From positions 1 through 64,000 of the forward strand of contig JAUSOD010000073.1 in assembly GCA_030656215.1 (NCBI GenBank): a DNA stretch of 64,000 bases. Reading direction: 5' to 3'. Each line of letters opens with the position of its first letter. The first letter of the stretch is position 1. This document shows positions 20,091 to 29,183 of this stretch, piece by piece. The notes beneath the pieces are model-generated. The model had not been told where the DNA came from. It searched no databases and saw only the letters and a list, made by a program, of their open reading frames with translations. This DNA is from Azoarcus sp. GTDB taxonomy: Bacteria > Pseudomonadota > Gammaproteobacteria > Burkholderiales > Rhodocyclaceae. A program made the translations under genes and the position numbers.

Positions 20091-21227
20091 TCACGCTTGC
20101 AGGCTGTCGGCAAAGCCCAGGGCCACCAGTTGTGCCCGATTGAGTTGTTCGGCGGTCAGATGCAGTTCGGCTGCAGCCTTGATCAGCCCGGTGCCGTCGA
20201 AGTTCTCGCAGTGGCGTGCGAGCCTGATGAAAGGCGCGAATTCGCCCTGATCGTAAAGAAGGGCGTCGGATACTGCTGCGGGCAGGTGCATCTCGTCGAG
20301 CAGGGTCTGCATCGAGGTGCCAAGCAGCACATGAAGAAGCGAGAAGGCACCGGTGATGAACAGATTGTCACGCTCGGACTTGTCGAAGAAGCTGCTGCCG
20401 ATCTCCTCCATGAAGCGTCCGCGGGTGATGGCGGTCTGCATCATTGCAGCCGCACCGGGGTCGCGGCTGGCGGTGACCAGCAGCAGCGACAACCACTTGT
20501 GCAGATTGGTGTAGCCGAGAATGCTGACCGCGTGGCGGAAGGACTGGATCTCGCACATCAGCCCGAAGCCGGCCGAGTTGATGTAGCGCAGCAGCTTGTA
20601 GGACAGCGCGACATCCTGCTTGAGCACCGCTTCAATGTCCCTTATTTCGCCGTTGTTGCGCACCAGGTTGAGCAGGCGGACGATCTGCGCATGGCCGGGC
20701 GAGAGTTCCTTTGCCGGCGGGTTGCCATGCAGGAAGAACCAGCCCGAGGCGCCGTCGTAGCCGGCCCCGACGGCCTGGCGGAAGGCCGCGACGTCGGGCA
20801 GGCCCCAGGCAAGGCTGAGACCGGGCGAACCGGTCGGTGCGGGTTGTTTGCGCGCATCCATCAGCACGAAACGCCAATCGACATTCGGTGGCAGCGCGGT
20901 TCCATTGGCGAACCAGGTCAGGCACATGCTGATACCGGCGGCCTGAAGCTGGGGGAGCAGTGCCAGGGTCTGCGGATGCGCCAGCGCCTGGGCTGGAATT
21001 TCGACCATGGCATTGGCCGGTGCGACCCAGTTCATCAGCTCGGGGGTCGGCACCAGACGGCCCAGACTGACGAATACCGGGTGGTGGCTCGGCCAGATAT
21101 CGCTCAGACTGTTGAGCGTGTCGACCACCGCGGTAATGTTCGGTCCTTGCGCGATCAGGCGGTTGGCCGTGATCGCCCGGTTCTTGTTGACCACGGGTTC
21201 GCGGGTGAGAAAGGTGGTCTGGCTCAT
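20091..21227 (-). CDS. EAL-like/HDOD signalling protein (YuxH type)
   Basis: A 378-residue protein with a degenerate EAL-like N-terminal half (the catalytic EAL and DDFGTG motifs are absent, so hydrolysis is unlikely) and a C-terminal HDOD domain (LLNLVRNNGEIRDIEAVLKQDVALSYKLLRYINSAGFG, read in parts, about 190-375). This architecture is the YuxH-like group, in which the EAL part is thought to sense rather than degrade cyclic-di-GMP. It begins 18 bases after the reductase stop and continues into the kinase gene. Confidence 0.85.
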   Translation of the reverse strand: MSQTTFLTREPVVNKNRAITANRLIAQGPNITAVVDTLNSLSDIWPSHHPVFVSLGRLVPTPELMNWVAPANAMVEIPAQALAHPQTLALLPQLQAAGISMCLTWFANGTALPPNVDWRFVLMDARKQPAPTGSPGLSLAWGLPDVAAFRQAVGAGYDGASGWFFLHGNPPAKELSPGHAQIVRLLNLVRNNGEIRDIEAVLKQDVALSYKLLRYINSAGFGLMCEIQSFRHAVSILGYTNLHKWLSLLLVTASRDPGAAAMMQTAITRGRFMEEIGSSFFDKSERDNLFITGAFSLLHVLLGTSMQTLLDEMHLPAAVSDALLYDQGEFAPFIRLARHCENFDGTGLIKAAAELHLTAEQLNRAQLVALGFADSLQA

Positions 21228-21245
21228 GGTCGTGGGGTTCCTGGC

Positions 21246-22268
21246 TCAGCTGTTCGCGGTGGCGAAAGTGAAGGCGTCGGCGAAAAAGGCGTGCTCGGGA
21301 AGACCACGCTCGCCAACAAGTCCGCCGCGCGCTGCATCGATCATGGCGGGTGCGCCGCAAGCATAGACCTCATGCCCGGAGAGATTGTCGAAATCGCTCA
21401 TGACTGCTTCATGCACCAGGCCGCGGCGGCCGTTCCAGCTGTCGTCAGGCGTGCCGTCCGAGATCACCGGGATGTAGCGAAAGCCCGGAAGCAGCCCTTC
21501 CCAACTGCGTGCCAGCGTATCCATGTACAGGCCATCGGGGCTGCGGGCACCCCAGTAGAGGGTGATCGGGCGTCTCAGTCCGGCGTGGATCGCGTGCTCC
21601 ATCATGCCCTTGATCGGGGCGAAGCCGGTGCCACCCGCCACCATCACGATCGGTCGCGTACTGTCCTCGCGCAACCAGAAGCTGCCCAGCGGCCCCTCGA
21701 AGCGCAGGATGTCGCGCTCCTTCATCGCGCTGAACACATGGCCGGTGAAGCGGCCATCGGTGATCAGGCGCACATGGAGTTCGATGTGCGCATTGTCGTG
21801 CGGTGCGTTGGCGATCGAGAAACTGCGCCGCTGACCATCCGCGAGCAGGATGTCGACATATTGGCCGGCACGAAACTGAAATGCTTCGCTGGCTGGCAGC
21901 TTGAGCTCGAGCAGCATCACGTCATCGGCAAGTCGTTCGAGTTTTTGAACCCGGCACGGCAGCTTTTTCACCGGGATATCGCCCACACGCGATACATTGC
22001 GGGCCTCCAGCACCAGATCCGAGTTTGCGCGCGCGCGGCAGAACAGGGTGAGTCCGGCATCGAGGTCGGTGGCGGACAAAGCGCCCTCCGAGTAGCTCCC
22101 GAGTTCGATCTCACCGCTGAGCACGCGGCCCTTGCAAGCGCCACAGGCGCCGTCGCGGCAGCTGTAGGGCAATAGAATGCCGGCCGCGAGCGCGGCTTCG
22201 AGCACGGTCTGGTCGGGGTCGGCGGAGAAGGTCTGGCCGCCGGGCTGGAGCGAAATCTGATACGGCAT
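21246..22268 (-). CDS. 2Fe-2S ferredoxin / FAD-NAD(P)H reductase (CDP-6-deoxy-glucoseen reductase-like)
   Basis: A 340-residue electron-transfer flavoprotein. An N-terminal plant-type 2Fe-2S ferredoxin domain (PYSCRDGACGACKGRVLSG plus a fourth Cys in LTLFCRA; about 1-90) is followed by an FAD domain (RSFSIANAPH) and an NAD(P)H domain (MVAGGTGFAPIKGMM, EVYACGAPAMID). This arrangement is annotated in betaproteobacteria as CDP-6-deoxy-delta-3,4-glucoseen reductase (AscD-like), but no deoxysugar genes are nearby, so the real acceptor is open. ATG 22268 is only 21 bases from the divergent epimerase start, so the promoters must overlap the coding ends. Confidence 0.85.
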   Translation of the reverse strand: MPYQISLQPGGQTFSADPDQTVLEAALAAGILLPYSCRDGACGACKGRVLSGEIELGSYSEGALSATDLDAGLTLFCRARANSDLVLEARNVSRVGDIPVKKLPCRVQKLERLADDVMLLELKLPASEAFQFRAGQYVDILLADGQRRSFSIANAPHDNAHIELHVRLITDGRFTGHVFSAMKERDILRFEGPLGSFWLREDSTRPIVMVAGGTGFAPIKGMMEHAIHAGLRRPITLYWGARSPDGLYMDTLARSWEGLLPGFRYIPVISDGTPDDSWNGRRGLVHEAVMSDFDNLSGHEVYACGAPAMIDAARGGLVGERGLPEHAFFADAFTFATANS

Positions 22269-22289
22269 GGGGCGTGAGATAATACGTAA

Positions 22290-23198
22290 ATGAAAAGGAT
22301 TCTTGTCGTCGGGTGTGGCGATGTGGCGCAGCGTGCAATTCCGTGGCTGGTGCGGCGGTTTCGCGTGTTTGCGCTCGTCCGTCGTCCGGAAGCCGCCGCC
22401 GAAGTGCGCCGGCTCGGCGCAGTGCCTGTACTCGGCGATCTCGACGATAGGCACAGTCTGTCACGACTCGCCGGTGTCGCCGACGCCGTGCTGCATTTCG
22501 CGCCTCCGCCGGCACAGGGCAAAACCGACCCTCGTACCCGTCATCTGCTCGCTGCGCTAGCAAGCCGGGGGAGTCTACCACAGCACCTGATATACATAAG
22601 CACGACAGGGGTTTACGGTGATTGCGGCGGTGCGTCGATCGACGAGACCCGGCCCTGCCGGCCGCAAACGCCGCGTGCGCAGCGGCGGGTCGACGCCGAG
22701 CGCCAACTGCGTGGTTTCGGCCGACGTACCGGCGTGGAAGTCTGTCTGCTGCGGGCACCGGGCATTTATGCCGCGGACCGTCTGCCGCTGGAGCGTATCC
22801 GGCGCGGCACGCCGGTCCTGCATGCGGTCGAGGACGTACACACCAACCACATCCATGCCGACGATCTTGCCCGGCTGGCCGTGCTTGCGCTGTTTCGCGG
22901 GCGCAGCGGTCGGGTCTACAACGTGGTGGACGACACCCGCCTGCAGATGGGGGCGTATTTTGATGCCGTGGCCGACACCTTCGGACTGGCGCGGCCGCCG
23001 CGGGTGAGCCGGGCGGAGATCATCGACCTGCTATCGCCGATGACGCTGTCGTTCATGGCGGAATCGCGCCGGATCGGAAACGAGCGCATCCGCCGGGAAC
23101 TGTGTGCCGAGCTGCGCTATCCGACCGTGCTTCAGGGCCTGCACGCGGCACGGCAGGCTCTGGATGCCCTTCAACCACCGACCCGATTACCGGAGTAG
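22290..23198 (+). CDS. NAD-dependent epimerase/dehydratase-family protein (extended SDR)
   Basis: A 302-residue Rossmann protein: VVGCGDVAQRAI at the N-terminus is a nucleotide-binding GxGxxxxx motif, the active-site region reads YISTTGVYGDCGG, and VHTNHIHADDLARLA is the conserved C-terminal block of NAD-dependent epimerases of the YeeZ-like group. The classical Tyr-x-x-x-Lys is not obvious (Tyr in GVYG but no partner Lys), so catalysis is uncertain. Divergent from the flavin reductase; hemJ follows 7 bases after its stop. Confidence 0.82.
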   Translation: MKRILVVGCGDVAQRAIPWLVRRFRVFALVRRPEAAAEVRRLGAVPVLGDLDDRHSLSRLAGVADAVLHFAPPPAQGKTDPRTRHLLAALASRGSLPQHLIYISTTGVYGDCGGASIDETRPCRPQTPRAQRRVDAERQLRGFGRRTGVEVCLLRAPGIYAADRLPLERIRRGTPVLHAVEDVHTNHIHADDLARLAVLALFRGRSGRVYNVVDDTRLQMGAYFDAVADTFGLARPPRVSRAEIIDLLSPMTLSFMAESRRIGNERIRRELCAELRYPTVLQGLHAARQALDALQPPTRLPE

Positions 23199-23205
23199 AA
23201 CGTAC

Positions 23206-23616
23206 ATGCTGACCGTGAAAGCGCTGCACATCATTTTTGTCACCAGTTGGTTTGCGGGTTTGTTCTATCTGCCCCGCCTGTTCGTGAATCATGCGATGGT
23301 TAGCGATGCCGCCAGCCGCGAGCGGCTGGCGCTGATGGAGCACAAGCTTTACCGCTTCATGACCCCGCTCGGCATCCTCGCCGTCGGACTTGGCTTGTGG
23401 CTGTGGCTGGGTTACGGTTTTGGTGGCGGCTGGCTGCATGCCAAGACCACCCTGGTGGTCGGCCTGATTGCCTATCACCTGTACTGTGGCCGGCTGATGC
23501 GCGATTTCGCTGCGGGTCGCAATACGAAGAGCCACGTATGGTTCCGGGTGTTCAACGAAATTCCGGTCGTGGTCTTGTTCATCGTGGTATTCCTGGTCGT
23601 ACTGAAGCCCTTCTGA
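23206..23616 (+). CDS. hemJ: Protoporphyrinogen IX oxidase HemJ
   Basis: A 136-residue integral membrane protein with four predicted transmembrane helices that oxidises protoporphyrinogen IX to protoporphyrin IX in haem synthesis. KALHIIFVTSWFAGLFYLPRLFV and the conserved His/Arg residues in MEHKLYRFMTPLGIL match the HemJ family, with normal length. GGAG lies about 10 bases before ATG 23206. Confidence 0.92.
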   Translation: MLTVKALHIIFVTSWFAGLFYLPRLFVNHAMVSDAASRERLALMEHKLYRFMTPLGILAVGLGLWLWLGYGFGGGWLHAKTTLVVGLIAYHLYCGRLMRDFAAGRNTKSHVWFRVFNEIPVVVLFIVVFLVVLKPF

Positions 23617-23661
23617 CCGGGCAGGCACAAGGAGGAGGATGGGTGAGGACGAGAACACACA

Positions 23662-25074
23662 ATGCAGCGTGAGTCTGTGATTCCGACCAAAGAGTCGGCC
23701 GATGCCCATGAGTTCAACTGGCAGGCCCATTCCGTCCTGATCGTCGATGATGAAGAGGGGATGCGCCATTTTCTCGAGCGCACGCTCAAGCGCCGCTGCG
23801 GCATGGTGGAAGCGGCAGCCGACGTCGAGCAGGCCGCCGAACTCATGGCGCGCCTGCATTTCGATCTGCTGATTCTGGACATTGCGCTGCCGGGAAAGTC
23901 GGGCATCGAATGGCTGCATGAGTTGCGCGAACAAGGCTTTGGCGGCGACGTGATCCTGATCACTGCCTTTGCCGACATGGAAACCGCGATCGACGCGCTG
24001 CGTGGCGGGGCATCCGACTTCATCCTCAAACCCTTCCGTATCGACCAGATCCTGAACTCGATCAAGCGCTGCTTCGAGCGTGCTCGCCTCGCCCGCGAAA
24101 ACTTCGTGCTGCGCCGCGAGTTGGCCGAGCGCGCCTCCGATGTGGTCGGGCTGGTGGGCCATTCGCCCGCCATCGACCAACTGCGCAGCATGATCCGCCG
24201 CGTCGGGCAGATGCCGAGCACGGTGCTGCTGCTGGGCGAGTCGGGCACCGGCAAGGAGGTGGCGGCGCGGGCGCTACACCAGACCAGCCCGCGCGCGCAG
24301 CGTCCCTTTGTGCCGCTCAACTGCGCGGCGATTGCGTCCGAGCTGATCGAGAGCGAACTCTTCGGTCATGTGAAGGGCGCTTTCACCGGTGCCACCGAGG
24401 GGCGCAACGGCCTGTTTTACTATGCGCATGGCGGCACCCTGTTTCTTGATGAAATCAGCGAGCTGCCGCTGGCGATGCAGACCCGTTTGCTGCGTGTGCT
24501 CGAGGAGCGGCGGGTGCGTCCGGTGGGCTCCGAGCGCGAAATTCCGGTGGATGTCCGCATCATTGCCGCGTCGAACCGCGACCTCGCTGCGGAGGTCGCG
24601 GCCGGGCGCTTTCGTCAGGATCTCTATTTCCGCCTCGCCGTGGTCGATATCCGCATCCCGCCACTGCGCGAGCGCAGCGAGGACATTCCCGACCTGATGC
24701 GCCACTTCATGGACCTGTTGTCGGTGCAGCTCGGGGTGGCACCGCTGGCGCTGTCGCATGGGCTGGTGAGTTCGCTCGCGGCCTATGCGTGGCCGGGCAA
24801 TGTGCGTGAATTGCGCAATTTGGTCGAGCGCTCGCTGATCCTCGGCACCTTCCCGACCGAGATCCTGCCGGCCACCACGCGGATGAATGCGGCAGCAGAC
24901 GCCGAACCGCTTACCCTTGAAGAGGTGGAGAAGCGCCACATTCTGCGCGTGGTCGAGGCCTGCGGCGGCAACAAGTCCGAGGCCGCACGCCGCCTGGGCG
25001 TGGCGCGCAAGACCCTGGAGCGCAAGTTTGCCGACTGGGGCGAAGACACCCGCCCCAGTTTCGCCGCCGTCTGA
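23662..25074 (+). CDS. Sigma-54-dependent response regulator (NtrC family)
   Basis: A 470-residue activator of sigma-54 promoters. Receiver domain (VLIVDDEEG; phospho-acceptor Asp73 in LLILDIALPG), AAA+ domain with Walker A GESGTGKE, the sigma-54-contacting GAFTGA loop, Walker B GGTLFLDEI and the arginine-finger region, then a Fis-type helix-turn-helix (KSEAARRLGVARKTLERKF). It is followed 14 bases later by a histidine kinase gene, its probable partner. Targets are unknown; nothing links it to the urease sigma-54 promoter except shared chemistry. Confidence 0.95.
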   Translation: MQRESVIPTKESADAHEFNWQAHSVLIVDDEEGMRHFLERTLKRRCGMVEAAADVEQAAELMARLHFDLLILDIALPGKSGIEWLHELREQGFGGDVILITAFADMETAIDALRGGASDFILKPFRIDQILNSIKRCFERARLARENFVLRRELAERASDVVGLVGHSPAIDQLRSMIRRVGQMPSTVLLLGESGTGKEVAARALHQTSPRAQRPFVPLNCAAIASELIESELFGHVKGAFTGATEGRNGLFYYAHGGTLFLDEISELPLAMQTRLLRVLEERRVRPVGSEREIPVDVRIIAASNRDLAAEVAAGRFRQDLYFRLAVVDIRIPPLRERSEDIPDLMRHFMDLLSVQLGVAPLALSHGLVSSLAAYAWPGNVRELRNLVERSLILGTFPTEILPATTRMNAAADAEPLTLEEVEKRHILRVVEACGGNKSEAARRLGVARKTLERKFADWGEDTRPSFAAV

Positions 25075-25088
25075 GCCTGTCGCGGCCG

Positions 25089-27164
25089 ATGCGTCTTCCC
25101 CGTCTGCTGCGGCCGCCGCTCGATTATTTTCTCGGCTCGGTCCGGGCCAAGCTGCTGTTCCTGGTGCTGGCGCCGCTGATGCTCGGTTTTCCAATCATCA
25201 TGGGCCTGACCTGGTATTGGAGCCATAGCTACTATCACAAGCTGCTGGTGTTCAAGGTCGGTAGCGATCTGGTCACCGCCAACGAGTATTTCGACCGTGT
25301 GATCGACGGCGTCGGCAGCCGGGTGGGCGGACTGGCGAGCTCGCAGCGCCTTGCCGTCGCGCTCGCGGGAGGGCAGGCCGGGCCCGTACTCGACGCGGTG
25401 GGCGGCGCACGGGATCTCGATTTCATCAATGTACTCGACGTGAACGGGCACGTGCTGCATTCCACTGGTGTTCTGCCGCGGGGCGCCGACCGGGGTGCCT
25501 GGCCGGTGGTGGCGCGGGCCATCAGCGGCGGGGCTGCCGATCGCGCTGTGGTGGAGGTGTTCGGTGCTGCGGCCCTGGACGAAATCTCGCCGGCACTGCG
25601 CGAGCGCGCCCGCATGGCGCTGGTGGCCACCGCGCGTGCGGCACCCGATTCGCGCAGCCACGAAGAGCGCGGCATGGTGATCCATTCCGCGGCGCCGGTG
25701 GTCGACGCCAACGGCAATCTGGTGGCGGTGGTCGAGGGCGGGGTCTTGCTCAACGGCAACCTGGATTTTGTCGACACCATCAATGCGATCGTCTATCGCG
25801 ACGGCTCGCTGCCGCTCGGCAGCAAGGGCACGGCCACGCTGTTTCTCGGCGATGCGCGGATTGCGACCAATGTGCGTCTGTTCGAGGGCGAGCGGGCGCT
25901 CGGCACCCGGGCCTCGATGGAGGTGAGCCAGCACGTGCTTGGGCAGGGCCGGACCTGGCTCGAAACCGCTTTTGTGGTCAATGACTGGTATGTGTCCGGC
26001 TACGAGCCTATCGTCGACAGCCGCGGCGAGCGCGTCGGCATGCTCTACGTCGGCTTTCTGGAAGCGCCATTCCGGTCGGCCAAGACCATTGCCTTGCTGG
26101 TGATCTTCTGCTTGTTCCTGATGATCAGCGTGATCGGTGCGGTGTGGTCGCTGCACTGGGCGCGCAGCATTTTCCGCCCGATCGAGCGCATGCACGATGC
26201 CATCGACCGCATTGGGGGTGGCGAGGGCGCGGCGCGGGTCGGCGCGGTGGACAGTCGTGACGAGCTGGGCCTGCTTGCGCGCGAGTTCGATCGCCTGCTC
26301 GACGTGCTCGCGCTCAGGCGCGAACAGCTCGAGCAACTGGCCGCCTCGCTCGACCGCAAGGTGGAGGAGCGCACCCGCGATCTCGAAGCCGCCAACACCG
26401 AGCTGCGTGCGGCGCAGCGTCAACTGGTGATGAGCGAGAAGCTGGCGGCCATCGGCGAGCTGACCGCTGGCGTGGCGCACGAGATCAGCAATCCGACCGC
26501 GGTCATTCAGGGCAACCTCGATCTGCTGCGCACCGAGCTCGGCCCACATGCGGCGCCGGTGATGAGCGAGATCCGGTTGATCGACGAACAGGTCAACCGC
26601 ATCCGCCTGATCGTCACCAAGCTGCTGCAGTTCGCCCGTCCGGGCGAGTTTGCCGGCTATGTCGATTCGGTTGACGTCAATCTGGTGCTGGCCGATTGTC
26701 TGGTGCTGACCCGTCAGCACCTGTCCCGGCATGGTGTGCGTGTGGTGCAGCATCTGCGCACCGCACGCCGGGTCGAGATCAATACCCAGGAACTGCAGCA
26801 GGTGCTGATTAATCTCATCGTCAACGCGGTGCAGGCCATGCCCGAGGGCGGCACCTTGAGCCTGGACACTGCTGACTGGGACGAACATGGACTCGCACGC
26901 GGGGTCTGCATTACCGTGCGCGACACCGGTCAGGGTATCCGCGAAGATGATCTGGCGCGTATATTCGACGCCTTTTTCACCACCAAGAAAACCCAGGGAA
27001 CGGGCCTCGGTCTGTCGATCAGCTACTCGTTGGTCGAGCGCTACGGCGGACGGATCTCGGTGGAGAGTGCGCCCGGAGAGGGCGCGGCATTCACGGTCTG
27101 GCTGCTGGCCGAACCCGAGTATCGCAACGAGGTGTTGGAGCCGGCCCGCAACCGCGGCGGCTGA
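25089..27164 (+). CDS. Cache-domain sensor histidine kinase
   Basis: A 691-residue membrane kinase. Transmembrane helix near residues 22-45, a large periplasmic double-cache region (about 50-325), second helix (about 336-356), HAMP linker, a coiled coil ending in SEKLAAIGELTAGVAHEISNPT (read in parts; phospho-His in VAHEISNP) and an ATPase domain with NLIVNAVQAMPEGG, DTGQGI and GTGLGLSISY. The layout is like DctB/NtrB-type kinases that sense small organic ligands. It is paired with the preceding sigma-54 regulator. Confidence 0.93.
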   Translation: MRLPRLLRPPLDYFLGSVRAKLLFLVLAPLMLGFPIIMGLTWYWSHSYYHKLLVFKVGSDLVTANEYFDRVIDGVGSRVGGLASSQRLAVALAGGQAGPVLDAVGGARDLDFINVLDVNGHVLHSTGVLPRGADRGAWPVVARAISGGAADRAVVEVFGAAALDEISPALRERARMALVATARAAPDSRSHEERGMVIHSAAPVVDANGNLVAVVEGGVLLNGNLDFVDTINAIVYRDGSLPLGSKGTATLFLGDARIATNVRLFEGERALGTRASMEVSQHVLGQGRTWLETAFVVNDWYVSGYEPIVDSRGERVGMLYVGFLEAPFRSAKTIALLVIFCLFLMISVIGAVWSLHWARSIFRPIERMHDAIDRIGGGEGAARVGAVDSRDELGLLAREFDRLLDVLALRREQLEQLAASLDRKVEERTRDLEAANTELRAAQRQLVMSEKLAAIGELTAGVAHEISNPTAVIQGNLDLLRTELGPHAAPVMSEIRLIDEQVNRIRLIVTKLLQFARPGEFAGYVDSVDVNLVLADCLVLTRQHLSRHGVRVVQHLRTARRVEINTQELQQVLINLIVNAVQAMPEGGTLSLDTADWDEHGLARGVCITVRDTGQGIREDDLARIFDAFFTTKKTQGTGLGLSISYSLVERYGGRISVESAPGEGAAFTVWLLAEPEYRNEVLEPARNRGG

Positions 27165-27174
27165 CAGGAACGAA

Positions 27175-27696
27175 ATGATGAAAGTGATCGGATTTGCCGG
27201 CTGGTCCGGCAGTGGCAAGACGACCCTGGTGGAACAGGTGGTCGGCATTCTGTCGCAGCGCGGCCTTGCCGTGTCGCTGGTCAAGCATGCCCATCACACC
27301 TTCGACATCGACCACGAGGGCAAGGACTCCTGGCGTCACCGCCACGCCGGTTGTCGCGAGGTGCTGATCAGTTCGGGGCTGCGCTGGTCGTTGATGCACG
27401 AACTGCGCGGCGAGGAGGAGCTGTCGCTCAACGCGCTACTGGGCAAGCTGTCGCACTGCGATCTGGTACTGGTGGAGGGCTTCAAGCGGGCACAGATTCC
27501 CAAGATCGAGGTCTACCGTGCGGTGGTAACCGAGCCGCTGCTATTTCCCGACGACCCGCATATCGTTGCGGTGGCCACCGACGTCCGGCTCGATACCACA
27601 CTGCCGCAGCTCGATATCAACGATCCGCAGGCGGTGGCGGATTTCGTCGCGGATCACGCGCTCAATCGTTCGCCAGTACCCGTCCCAGCGGACTGA
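27175..27696 (+). CDS. mobB: Molybdopterin-guanine dinucleotide biosynthesis protein MobB
   Basis: A 173-residue P-loop protein that assists MobA in attaching GMP to molybdopterin. GFAGWSGSGKTTLVEQ is the Walker A; KHAHHTFDIDHEGKDSWRHRHAG and VEGFKRAQIPKIEVYR are family signatures. Two adjacent ATG codons (27175 and 27178) are possible; AGGA is 5 bases before the first. Its 3' end overlaps the convergent HTH/PBP gene by 35 bases. Confidence 0.95.
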   Translation: MMKVIGFAGWSGSGKTTLVEQVVGILSQRGLAVSLVKHAHHTFDIDHEGKDSWRHRHAGCREVLISSGLRWSLMHELRGEEELSLNALLGKLSHCDLVLVEGFKRAQIPKIEVYRAVVTEPLLFPDDPHIVAVATDVRLDTTLPQLDINDPQAVADFVADHALNRSPVPVPAD

Positions 27697-28588
27697 GGTC
27701 GTAGCCGCCGAGGCGGTTGGCGAGCTGGCGCATGGTGTGGTTGCCGTAGCCCTGCAGCAGTTGCTGGAACAGTTTGCGAAACACGATTTCGCGCGGCAGG
27801 GCGAGGTCGAAGGCTTCCCACCCGAGCGGGATGAAGCCCAGTCCGAACTCCGCCGCCGCGGCGCGGGTGCCGGGTGCGCAATCGGCTTCCTCACGCGCGA
27901 GCAAGCCAGCGGCTTCGCGCTCGGTGTGCGCTTCGGCCACCACGCTGCAATCTTCCGGGTGAAAACCGCGGCTGGCCAGTGCCGACTCGAGGAAGTGGCG
28001 CGAGCCGGCCCCGTGCTGGCGCATCGCCCAGCGATAGTCGAAGGCCGCGAGGGTCTCGATGGCGTCGATTTCCAGTCCGCGACGCAGCATCACGCCCTGT
28101 TCGCGATGCGCAAGTCGAACCAGGGTCCAGTGCGAGTGCTGGCTGAAGCGGCGCAACAGCATGCCGTGCTGAGCGGCACTGGTGTCCACGCCGCCCCAGT
28201 GCAGGGCGCAGATGTTGGCCCGGCGCCGCGCGAGCAGCTCCAGGCCGGGCAGGCTGCCGGTGGGGCTGTAGGCCACCCAGGCGTCGCTGCCAAGCAGCGG
28301 CACCAAGGCGCTGACGGTCGCGGCGAGCAGCGGGTCGTCACTGCCGCTGATGAGCAGGCGGTCGGTGAGTACCCCGCCGTGGGCCTGCTCGTGCAGCCAC
28401 TCATCGAGCAAGGCGCGCGGAAACAGCCACTTGCCCCCGACCCGTGCAGCGGGAATCTCGTGCGCCCGGGCCAGCTCGTACAGTTTTTTTTCGTTCAGAT
28501 GCAGGTAGGCGGCGGCCTGACGCGCGGTGAGGTTGGGACTCTCCGCCGCTTCGGGCAGGGTGATGGCGCCGGTGTCCTGTTCAGCCAC
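27662..28588 (-). CDS. Helix-turn-helix regulator with periplasmic-binding-protein-like domain
   Basis: A 308-residue protein with an excisionase-type HTH (TARQAAAYLHLNEKKLYELA and VGGKWLFPRALLDEWL, about 20-65) and a C-terminal PBP-like domain (about 75-300) of the kind found in molybdate/tungstate-related regulators and in some MoeA-like proteins (PF12727). The start overlaps the mobA stop by 8 bases, so it is the last gene of fdhD-mobA-regulator. The context suggests it senses molybdate or another oxyanion, or a molybdenum-enzyme cofactor state; this is inference. Confidence 0.85.
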   Translation of the reverse strand: MAEQDTGAITLPEAAESPNLTARQAAAYLHLNEKKLYELARAHEIPAARVGGKWLFPRALLDEWLHEQAHGGVLTDRLLISGSDDPLLAATVSALVPLLGSDAWVAYSPTGSLPGLELLARRRANICALHWGGVDTSAAQHGMLLRRFSQHSHWTLVRLAHREQGVMLRRGLEIDAIETLAAFDYRWAMRQHGAGSRHFLESALASRGFHPEDCSVVAEAHTEREAAGLLAREEADCAPGTRAAAAEFGLGFIPLGWEAFDLALPREIVFRKLFQQLLQGYGNHTMRQLANRLGGYDLSPLGRVLAND

Positions 28589-29183
28589 GGCTGGCGGGCA
28601 GCTCGCTGTTTGCCGCGCTGAGTTCGTCGCGGGTATTGATGTTGCGAAACGCCGCTTCCTCGTCGTCGAAGGCCACTTCGACCACCTTCAGGCTGGCATA
28701 CCAGCGATCGATCCGGCGTCCGCCGCCGGCGAGAAAGTCGTGCAGGTGGCCGGCGAGCGTGCGCCGGCACAGGCAGAACACCGGGTGGGCCTGGTCGAAG
28801 GTTCTGGCTACCGCGAGCTCGGCCTGCTGCGCGTGCAATGCGGCCGCGAGGCGGCTGACGAGATCGGCGGGCAGGAAGGGCGAGTCGCACGGCGCAGTGA
28901 CCACCAGCGGGTGGCTGGCACGCACCAGTGCCGCATGCAGACCGGCCAGGGGGCCGGCAAAGCCTGGGATGTCGTCGCCAAACACCGGGTGGCCGAAGGC
29001 GGCGTAGGCGTCGGCATTCTGATTGGCGTTGATAATCAGTTCGTCCACCTGCGGGCCGAGGCGGGCCAGCACATGGGCCGCCATCGGCTGGCCTGCAAGT
29101 GGCACCAGGCCCTTGTCCACCCCGCCCATGCGACTGCCCTGCCCGCCCGCGAGCAACACGCCGGTGATTTTTTCCGGATTCAT
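28581..29183 (-). CDS. mobA: Molybdenum cofactor guanylyltransferase MobA
   Basis: Converts Mo-molybdopterin and GTP to the MGD cofactor used by formate dehydrogenases and nitrate reductase. The 200-residue protein has GVLLAGGQGSRMGGVDKGL near the N-terminus, INANQN, FAGPLAGL and TAPCDSPFLP. The start overlaps the fdhD stop (ATGA). Confidence 0.96.
   Translation of the reverse strand: MNPEKITGVLLAGGQGSRMGGVDKGLVPLAGQPMAAHVLARLGPQVDELIINANQNADAYAAFGHPVFGDDIPGFAGPLAGLHAALVRASHPLVVTAPCDSPFLPADLVSRLAAALHAQQAELAVARTFDQAHPVFCLCRRTLAGHLHDFLAGGGRRIDRWYASLKVVEVAFDDEEAAFRNINTRDELSAANSELPASRG

Noticed and set aside
20064-22175. A 703-codon plus-strand frame across the HDOD and reductase genes
   Set aside because: Antisense shadow; the minus-strand genes have intact motifs and tight spacing.
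24783-27284. An 833-codon minus-strand frame across the two-component genes
   Set aside because: Both plus-strand genes have clear catalytic motifs; the antisense product is low-complexity without recognisable domains.
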